From positions 19,065,543 through 19,129,542 of the forward strand of contig CM026398.1 of assembly GCA_014843695.1 (NCBI GenBank): DNA of 64,000 bases, given 5' to 3'. A program made the position numbers and the translations under genes. The notes under the pieces were generated by a model, which was not told where the DNA came from, made no database searches, and saw only the letters and a list, made by a program, of their open reading frames with translations. Shown one piece after another: positions 1-9,700 of this stretch; position 1 is the first letter of the stretch, and every line of letters starts with the position of its first letter. This DNA is from Archivesica marissinica (Eukaryota; Mollusca; Bivalvia; Venerida; Vesicomyidae).

Positions 1-247
1 TGCTAGCATATAGACCACAATCAGACGTAACAGTACTTTGATGTACAGTGCTAGCATATAGACCACAGACAGACGTAACAGTACTTTGATAGTACAATGC
101 TAGCATAATGACCACAGACAGACATAACAGTACTTTGTCAGTACAATGCTAGCATATAGACCACAGACAGACATAACAGTACTTTGATAGTACAATGCTA
201 GCATATAGACCACAGACAGACATAACAGTACTTTGTCAGTACAATGC
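1..247. repeat. 49-bp minisatellite, 5 copies, cut by window edge
   Basis: Five head-to-tail copies of a unit beginning TGCTAGCATATAGACCACA, with period 49 (unit starts at 1, 49, 98, 147, 196). The array runs off the left edge, so its full size is unknown. It lies in an ATG7 intron. Confidence 0.93.
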
Positions 248-366
248 GTGATGAAAAAATAATTTAAGAAAAAACGTTTTTAATGAAGACATATTGTGTG
301 CTTTGAAAATAAATTGAGTATAATTGTGTTAATTCACAAGCACATGCCTCTGTTTATTATGTGTGT

Positions 367-652
367 GTTTTACGTTTATTTATCGTCGCTACCGGTTGCC
401 CATATGAGTGACGCCTCCTGAAGAGATTAGTCATTTTAAATTTTGGAGGATAGTGCAATGATACAGACAGAGACCCATTCCAGAGTCTCCTCTGGTTCTT
501 TTACGTGCAGGGTGTACAGCACCAACACGATAACTCAGTTTAAAGTCCCATCTGAAAGACTGTTCATTTTATTAGGGTCAGACGGGGGATCAAACCTGCG
601 ATCCCTGGATTATCAGTCCAGCGTGTTAACCACTGGACTACAGATCTGTCTG
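367..652 (-). mobile_element. SINE-B copy, full length
   Basis: Read on the minus strand it has a tRNA-like head with a B-box (GGTTTGATCCC type), a body ending in AAAATGACTAATCTCTTC, and a tail with GGCAACCGGTAGCGACG then AAACGTAAAACACA. Many copies occur in the window. This one ends only 26 bp before the acceptor of the first visible ATG7 exon. Confidence 0.9.
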
Positions 653-678
653 TTACATTATATCTGATTGTATTTTAG

Positions 679-730
679 AACAGTGAAGGTGTGAATTTAT
701 CCATTCCAATGCCGGGGCATTCCATAGCAG
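679..730 (+). CDS. ATG7: ATG7 exon a (first visible)
   Basis: Acceptor TTTTAG at 673-678, donor GTAAGA at 731. It encodes [17 protein letters not shown] plus the first base of a Glu codon completed by the next exon. IPMPGH is conserved in ATG7. It starts in phase 0 and ends in phase 1. Confidence 0.9.
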
Positions 731-3700
731 GTAAGATGTTTGTCATGTTTCATTTCACTCAGGTCGGCACATGTTTGGCATTGTGTATCTGTAGAAATAT
801 TTATACATATTGCTACAATTTTATCTTTCCTCGTTTGCTTTGTTAACCTGGAACTTTATTTTGAGTCGGTCATATATAACATGTAGTCCGCCTCCGTGGT
901 CGAGTGGTTAAGGTCGCTGACTTGTATACCACTGTAACCTATCATCACTGATGGTCACTGGTTCGAGCCCCGCTCAGGCCGTGTCTCATTTATATGACAA
1001 AGTTGGCAGTTTCTTACGGAGGTTGGTGCACCCAAGTACTGGTTAACCGCTGGAGCCTGCCCAGGAAAGGTGTTGTTAGGTAAACTGCCCGCCGGCGATA
1101 TAGCCCGAAATGGTGCTGATGCAGGCGTAAAACCCGAAATATAACATAAATATATAACATGTAAAACATTAGCTTAACTCTTTGCATGCTGGGTAAAATA
1201 AAGGTTATAAATAGTTTGAGCCCTGCTGGAGCCATTAAGATTGTGCCATTAGGCAAGGCATTTAAATTCCATGTTACCTCTTCTCTCTCCCTCGTGGTGA
1301 TGGATTCCATCAGGAATGAGGTCTCGAGAGTGATTAATATAAGTTGTAAGAACTTGTGTCGCAATCAAGCTAAAACAAAATTTGTATGAAACTAAAAATG
1401 GGTCTTGAAGCTGTTCCAAGTATATTTTGGTTTTCAGCATTCTGTCTGAATATATATATATGCTATCTAGATGCATATAGATGCTATATAGTTGTTATCT
1501 AGTTGCTATATAGATGCATCTATTATATAGATGCTATCTAGTTGCTATCTAGTTGCTATCTAGTTGCTATCTAGTTGCTATATAGTTGCATCTATTATAT
1601 AGATGCATCTAGTTGCTATATAGTTGCTATATAGATGCATCTATTATATAGATGCTATCTAGTTGCTATATAGTTGCTATATAGATGCTATCTAGTTGCT
1701 ATATAGTTGCTATATAGATGCTATATAGATGCTATCTAGTTGCTATCTAGTTGCTATATAGATGCATCTATTATATAGATGCTATATAGATGCTATCTAG
1801 TTGCTATATAGATATCGAAAGATATCACCTCTCATACTATGCAGCAACATTTAAAGAGGAAGGAACAGACATTGTTGTCAGGGGAACTTTGTTTATACAA
1901 TTACGTTAAGCTCGATTGTGTATCAAGTGCCTACAACATTAGCTTAATCGCTCTCGAGACCTCATGTATGTATGTATGTTCCATTAATGTCAAACCCATT
2001 GCGGGGACCTAGACATCTTTTTCCTGGGCAGGCTTAGCCGACCTAAGCTGTTAACCAGTACTAAGCAATGTGTGTGATGTGCCTTGCTCAATGACAATTG
2101 ATGTATGACTACATACGTGGCCTGACCAAGTATCGAACCCAGGCGTTCGACTCCAACACGACACACTCTACCACTGGACCACGGATGCCACTGAAGGAAT
2201 CCATCACCTTGAGGGAGAGTGAGAGGAGGCAAAGTGTCCACCACCGTGGTTCGAGCAGGTTTCGAATTTGCAAATTCTCAATTATATTTTTTTTACGTTT
2301 ATTTATCGTCGCTACCGGTTGCCCATATGAGCAACGCCTCCTGAAGAGATTAGTCATTTTAGATTTTGGAGGATAGTGCAATGATACAGACAGAGACCCA
2401 TTCCAGAGTCTCCTCTGGTTCTTTTATGTGCACGGTGTAAAGCACCGACACGAGACCTCGGTTTAACGTCCCATCTGAAAGACTTAATTTTATTAGGGTC
2501 AGACGGGGGATCGAACCTGCGATCCCTGGATTACCAGTCCAGCGTGTTTACCACTGGACTACAGATCCGTCTGTTTAACTCTCAATCACGAGGCTTACAC
2601 CATATACAGTGCACCACGGAACAAGAGAGCTTCTTGTCCTTAATGAAAGAATAGCCCATCTTAAAGACCCCCTCAAGGGGAGGACAGTCCACCTGAAGGT
2701 CGATGCTTCATGTGTATGACTAATATCTGTGCATCGAGGTAGCATCAGCATTCAATGATTTGATTTCGTAAAACATTTAATTACACACAGTACTGTTCCT
2801 TTTGCCATCAAGTCAAGATCAGCAATTACAACACAGTGGTTTTGCATATTTTATGTAAAAAATACATGTGATTTTATGTAAATATACGTCTGATTTTATG
2901 TAAAAATACATCTGATTTTATGTAAAATACATCTGATTTTATGTAAAATGACATCTGATTTTATGTAAAAATACATCTGATTTTATGTAAAATGACATCT
3001 GATTTTATGTAAAAATACATCTGATTTTATGTAAAATGACATCTGATTTGATGTAAAAATAGATTTGATTTTATATAAAATTACATCTGATTTTATGTAA
3101 AAATACATCTGATTTTATGTAAAATACGTCTGATTTTATGTAAAAATACATCTGATTTTATGTAAAATACGTCTGATTTTATGTAAAAATACATCTGATT
3201 TCTTTGACGTGTACATGATACTTTTTTAACTATACAGTCAAACCTGTCTTAAGCAGCCAGTCAAGGGAGTCAGAGAAAGTGGCTGCCTAGCAGAGGTGGC
3301 TGCTTAATAGAGGTCAAATATATAATAAAACAACATATTGGGAATCTGGAAACTGGCTGCTTAATACAGGTTGGCTGCTTAATGGAGGTGACCACTAACA
3401 CAGGTTTAACTGTATACACTTGCTCGATTCAATATCTCCTCAGAGCTTTATGTTTTCAATTGCTACATGTCTTTCTGACTCAAAATAAATCTTGTCTTAT
3501 CTTTATTTTATTCATTTATCTAATGATACTTATCAGGCAAAAACGATATCTACGGACAAAAAACATGTCGCATATCTTTGTAACCTAGGTATAAACTTGT
3601 ATATTATAATTAAAATGTTGCAAATTCTTGAATCTTGCAGAAAGTGCAATAAAACAAACCCGAGAGGATGTTGAGAGACTCGACGCCCTGATAGCTTCCC

Positions 3701-6700
3701 ATGACGCAATATTTCTGTTGTTGGATACGCGTGAAAGCAGATGGTTACCAACGGTGATGGCTGCTTCGAAGAAAAAGGTACGCAAGTTGTAGACGGATCA
3801 CTTTTCACTTTTGTCACAGACAGTGTCAATGTAGGAATGACTGGTGATACATTAACACAAACGTACCGGAATCTGTTTTCATTTACTGGAATTTGGGGTT
3901 TTATTGGCTTGACTACCATCCATACTCACCTATAAGACAGCTTTTTTATCTCCAGATTATGGCCTCAAAGTGGCTTCCCGTCCATACTCGCCTATAAGAC
4001 AGCTTTTTTATCTCCAGATTATGGCCTCAAAGTGGCTTCCCGTCCATACTCGCCTATAAGACAGCTTTTTTATCTCCAGATTATGGCCTCAAAGTGGCTT
4101 CCCGTCCATACTCGCCTATAAGACAGCTTTTTTATCTCCAGATTATGGCCTCAAAGTGGCTTCCCGTCCATACTCGCCTATAAGACAGCTTTTTTATCTC
4201 CAGATTATGGCCTCAAAGTGGCTTCCCGTCCATACTCGCCTATAAGACAGCTTTTTTATCTCCAGATTATGGCCTCAAAGTGGCTTCCCGTCCATACTCG
4301 CCTATAAGACAGCTTTTTTATCTCCATATTATGGCCTCAAAGTGGCTTCCCGTCTTATAAGTGAGTTCTAATTAATAAAATTTGTTAAATGGTATCCATA
4401 ATTACGTTTTAGAAAAGAAAGCAAGCACCCTGACACTGAAAGCAAGCACCCTGACACTGAAAGCAAGCACCCTGACACTGAAAGCAAGCACCCTAACACT
4501 GAAAGCAAGCACCCTGACACTGAAAGCAAGCACCCTGACACTGAAAGCAAGCACCCTGACACTGAACATTTCTTCAACTTGCACTGGTGGCTAAACATGC
4601 AATTATACTTGTGTCTGGTGTCCATTTTATCAACCAGTCTTATATGCGAGTGCATGCCCAAACCCACAGAATTCAGGACCAAAGTAGGGGGGTCGTCTTA
4701 TAGACGAGATCGTCTTATAGGCGAGTATGGACATTACTAAGGAGGGCTATTAAGTCGCCCTATCGTTGCTATCAACATTGCTGTGTGGTTACGATGGTTA
4801 TCGCAATCTGCTGTATCTCCTATACCACTCTCTATTAAGCAACTAAACCTCAAACATTTACAGGGTTCCAACTGGTCCTTAAATTCCTTGAAAGTCACAA
4901 GGGAGAAAGAAGAGGCAACATGGAATTTAGATGCCTTACGGTCACAATCGTAACGGCTCCATTGGGGCTCGAACTCCAGGCCTTTCACACCTGAAACGAA
5001 CGTGCTACCACGACTTCCACTTTCAGTAACTCTTGCATTGTAGCATAGATCATCCTGCGGATTATATGTTGGATTACGTTCTACGGCAAGTTGGCTTATC
5101 TAAAGGCTTTTTAGCCCTTTCTAGCATCACTTTAACCCGACATCGCTATGCGAAACACGTTCACACAATATGTCAGATTTATTGCACAAATGAACAATTT
5201 TGGTAAAATCGCATAGAATATTAGTAATCTATATTTTTCGCTCGAAATGAACACTTGATGCGAGTAGGTATATGTTTTATAATTTTGGACTTGTGTAGCT
5301 CATAAATTATTTTGCTATATTTCATAGACTGTGATATGTTCAGCCCTGGGTTTTGATACATTCCTTGTTATGAGGCACGGACACCAGTCTTATGATGAGC
5401 CAGAAACCAGTCAGCAGAACATACCTCTCTCTAAGATCATTCCTGGGAACCAGCTAGGATGTTACTTCTGCAATGATGTAGTAGCTCCGGGTGATGTGAG
5501 TGTTCTGTTTTTTATTATTAATAAAGTCAGGGTGACACATCAGTGTTTGTTTTTTAGTATGAATTAAGTAAATTGTCAAGCCAGCTGATGCAGGCACGTA
5601 GCTGCCTGTACGCAAATACGCAGCTGATGCAGACGCGTAGCTACCTGTACGCAGCTGATGCAGACGCATAGCTGCCTGTATGCAAGCACACAGCTGAGTC
5701 CACATAATTTTGTCCAAAAGAAAAAAAATAATGGAAATTAGTGAAGTTGCTGATGGTCTTCCGTACCAATCTATCAGAACTGAGTACCACTATATTGATG
5801 CTAAACAATGCCCTCTACCCAGACATTCATGTCTGCCTAGTTGTTCATGCCAGTGCAGAAAGATCGTCCAGTGTCCTGCATACTGTGAGGAATTATCGAC
5901 CATGACACCTGAATGTATGTCAGGACTTGCCATACTACATAGTTACCTGCACTCACATTAATTTTGAGGAATTGTCTGAGATTGACCATGACATCTGAAT
6001 GTCTGTCAGGACTTGCCATACTACATTGTACATAGTTACCTGCACAAGCACATTAACTTTGAGGAATTGTCTGAGATTGACCATGACATCTGAATGTCTG
6101 TCAGGACTTGCCATACTACATTGTACATAGTTACCTGCACAAGCACATTAACTTTGAGGAATTGTCTGAGATTGACCATGACATCTGAATGTCTCCGGAC
6201 TTGCCATACTACATTGTACATAGTTACCTGCACAAGCACATTAACTTTGAGGAATTGTCTGAGATTGACCATGACATCTGAATGTCTGTCAGGACTTGCC
6301 ATACTACATTGTACATAGTTACCTGCACAAGCACATTGACTGAAAATATCATTACCAAACTCACCGGTGCAAAAGTCAGGTAAATAGAGTTCATCTAGAA
6401 CTAGGTGCTCCATGTTGATGCTGTGTTATGGAATTTACTTTCATTGAATCCACATGTGGAATGTCCTAGCTACACGCCTGAGCTGATGTGAGTACAGGTA
6501 CCTATCTTGGGTACCATTTAATACGGTTTCACTATTTGCAGTCGTTCAAAAGTCTCCTCACTTCTCCCTAAATTTTCTCACTTCTCCCTAAATCATCTGG
6601 AGGGAGAAGTGACCTCTTCCAAAATGGAGTCTAGCTTGAGCCCTGCATTACCCTATGTAAACTAGAATACAGCAAATTGTCTGTAACAGTTGATGCAACA

Positions 6701-9700
6701 GGATATACCGTATAAAGCAAATTGAGTGCTTGTGTGTTTTACGTTTATTTATCGTCGCTACCGGTTGCCCATATGAGCGACGCCTCCTGAAGAGATTAGT
6801 CATTTTAGATTTTTGGAGGGTAGTGCAATGATACAGACCCATTCTAGAGTCTCCTCTGGTTCTTTTACGTGCACAGTGTAAAGCACCGACACGAGACCTC
6901 GGTTTAACGTCCCATCTGAAAGACTGTTAATTTTATTAGGGTCAGACGGGGGATCGAACCTGCGATCCCTGGATTACCAGTCCAGAGTGTTACCACTGGA
7001 CTACAGATCCGTCTGTTTGTAAAATAAATTGATGACGGTGAGTTGCAATATTTATGTCTCCCCAGGGAGCGGGAGGAGACAAGGTCCTTTAAATGAAGTT
7101 AAAGTTTTAATCCTGCCATGTATGCTGAGAACTTGTAAACATGTTCCATGACCCTGTATTAGTTTGCTAGTTTAATCGCGCTCTCACCATGTTATGGATC
7201 ACATGACTGATTTGCATATATATTTCAGTCAACCAAAGACAGGACCCTTGACCAGCAATGTACTGTGTCCCGGCCTGGCATGTCATTTATAGCCAGTGCT
7301 CTAGCGGTAGAGTTGCTTGTGTCCGTGTTACAGCACCCGGACAAGGGCTGTGCTCCCGGGGATACGGGGCTCGGAGATGATTTCTCGGATGTAGATAGCT
7401 GCAACTTGGGGCTAGTTCCACACCAGGTGAGTTGAATAACTTATAAACACAGTTCTTTGAATTGCCAAACTTTGCCAACATTTTGACTCACAGCAAAACT
7501 ATATATTTAGTTTCTTTAACCCTATGCACCAGATAAACGCATATTGCTTATCAGCAGTATGGAGATAAATCAGTAATTAACCTCTTCTCTTGTGGAGTAA
7601 AGAGTTAATGTACATCATGTTAGAGTAAAAGAATATGTGTGTGTGTGTGTGACACAGTCTATCTATGTGACACAGTCTAACAATACAGTCAAATTTGTAT
7701 TAAGAGACCACACATGGGAAGGGCAAAAAGCGGTCTCTAAGCAGGAACGGTCTCTTAATACATCTTCCTTAACAACACAAACGGGAACTGAAAAAGTGGT
7801 CTCTGAATACAAGTGGTCTCCTAATAGACATAGTCTTTCAAGCATGTTTGACTGTATATGTATGTGATCACAACACAGTCTATGTGTGTGATACAGTCAG
7901 TCTATGTATGTGACACAGTCTAACAATATATGTATGTGATCACAACACAGTCTATGACAGTGATACAGTCTATGTATGTGACACAGTCTAACAATATATG
8001 TGTGTAATCAGAACACAGTCTATGTGAGTGATACAGTCTATGTATGTGACACAGTCTAACAATATATGTGTGTGACACAGTCTATGTGAGAGATACAGTC
8101 TATAAGAGTATAACCATTTTCGTGGTCGAGTGATTACGGTCGCTGACTTGTAAAACACTGTAACCTATCATCACTGAAAGTCACAGGTTCGAGCCCCGCT
8201 CAGAGTGTGTCTCTTTATATGAGAAAGTTGGCAGTTTCTTACGGAGGTTGGTGCACCAAGTACTGGTTAACCGTTGGAGCCTGTCCAGGAAAGGTGTTGT
8301 TAGGTAAACTGACCGTCGCTCAAATGGGCAACCAGTAGCGACTTTAAATAAACCTAAATAAAAATATAAACAAAAGAATGACACAGTCTTTGAGAGTGAC
8401 ACAGTGTATGAGAGTGACACAGTGTATGAGAGTGACACAGTGTATGAGAGTGACACAGTGTATGACCGTGTATGAGAGTGACACAGTGTATGACAGTATA
8501 TGAGAGTGACACAGTGTTTAATGGACATCAGTGTTTCTGACAGTTATATGATAGTGATAACTTCAAATTTTAGATACGGGGATTCCTATCTAGATTCCAG
8601 CAGATCATGCCAGCCAGTAGAGCCTTTGATAAATGTACAGCTTGCTCAAGAACTGTAAGTATTCCGAGAATCATATATATACGTCGTGGAAATGGCGGTC
8701 AATTATACAGTTTTATCAACATTGCAGTGCCTCGCTTTCGATTCAAGCACGTCATTAATTAGGCCACATGCTAATAGGCCTATTGCTAGGATTAATGATT
8801 ATCAACAATTACACGGAATACCTCCAAGGTTTCCCCAGGCTTTGATATTATCAGAAGCTCAATTATTGATCTCGGTGTTAAAAATATATATATGACTACC
8901 AGGCACAATACCGGTATATCAACAATGCCTGTTCCCAGGCTAGCTCTGATGCAATTGTTATCAAAATCAGATGATTTTTGTCATTCAAGATGGCTGCCGA
9001 AAGGTCAAAAGATTGTTCGTTTATTATAGATTTCAAGTCTTCTTCACCCAAACTGCTTGGCCAATGGTAGCCAAATTTCATAGTTATAGTTCATGTGTGT
9101 AGCCCTTTCAGATTTGTGAAAATGGAGGTTGTCGCGAATATATAAGATGGCCACTGTCTAAAAATAACACAAATTCTTCAAACATCTTCTCCCGAACTAC
9201 CATTCGGATTTTGGCAACATTTGGTAGGAATGATCTATGTACAATGCTCATTCAAAATTATCAAAATGGCGACCCTGGTGTAAAATGAGTCAGGTGAGCG
9301 ATATAGGTCAATTTTGTTTTCTTAAGTATTTCCAAGTTAGAATCTCTTTTTGGCGTCATTACTGCATACATTGGCACATGTATTGAAACAACCAGAAACA
9401 CGGATCTGTAGTCTAGTGGTAACACACTGGACTGGTAATTCAGGGGTCGCAGGTTCGATCCCCCGTCTGACCCTAATAAAATTAAGTCTTTCAGATGGGA
9501 TGTTAAACCGAGGTCTCGTGTCGGTGCTGTACACCGTGCACGTAAAAGAACCAGAGGAGACTCTGGAATGGGTCTCTGTCTGTATCATTGTACTATCCTC
9601 CAAAAATCTAAAATGACTAATCTCTTCAGGAGGCGTCGCTCATATGAGCAACCAGTAGCGACGATAAGTAAACGTAAAACACACTCACCAGAAACATAGT

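Larger units (their letters stand above)
3917..4732. mobile_element. Element with inverted ends, holding two tandem arrays
   Basis: The left end reads TCCATACTCACCTATAAGAC and the right end is its inverse, GTCTTATAGGCGAGTATGGA. Between them lie a 62-bp array (7 copies) and a 21-bp array (7 copies). The first array repeats the left terminus itself. No ORF. Element boundaries are approximate. Confidence 0.65.
5496..7228. other. ATG7 intron: imperfect repeats, 95-bp array and a SINE
   Basis: Starts with short imperfect repeats (AGCTGATGCAGACGCGTAG type, about 5578-5700), then the 95-bp array and one SINE-B. No exon was found. ORFs at 5710-5961 and 6036-6413 arise from the repeats. Confidence 0.7.

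Noticed and set aside
443..667. 74-codon [13 protein letters not shown] and its relatives at 9337, 39668 and 57862
   Set aside because: All are readings of the SINE-B body.
893..980. tRNA-Leu/Ser genes at the SINE-A heads
   Set aside because: A and B boxes are present, but the same head, body and tail recur with target duplications, so these are SINEs and not tRNA genes.
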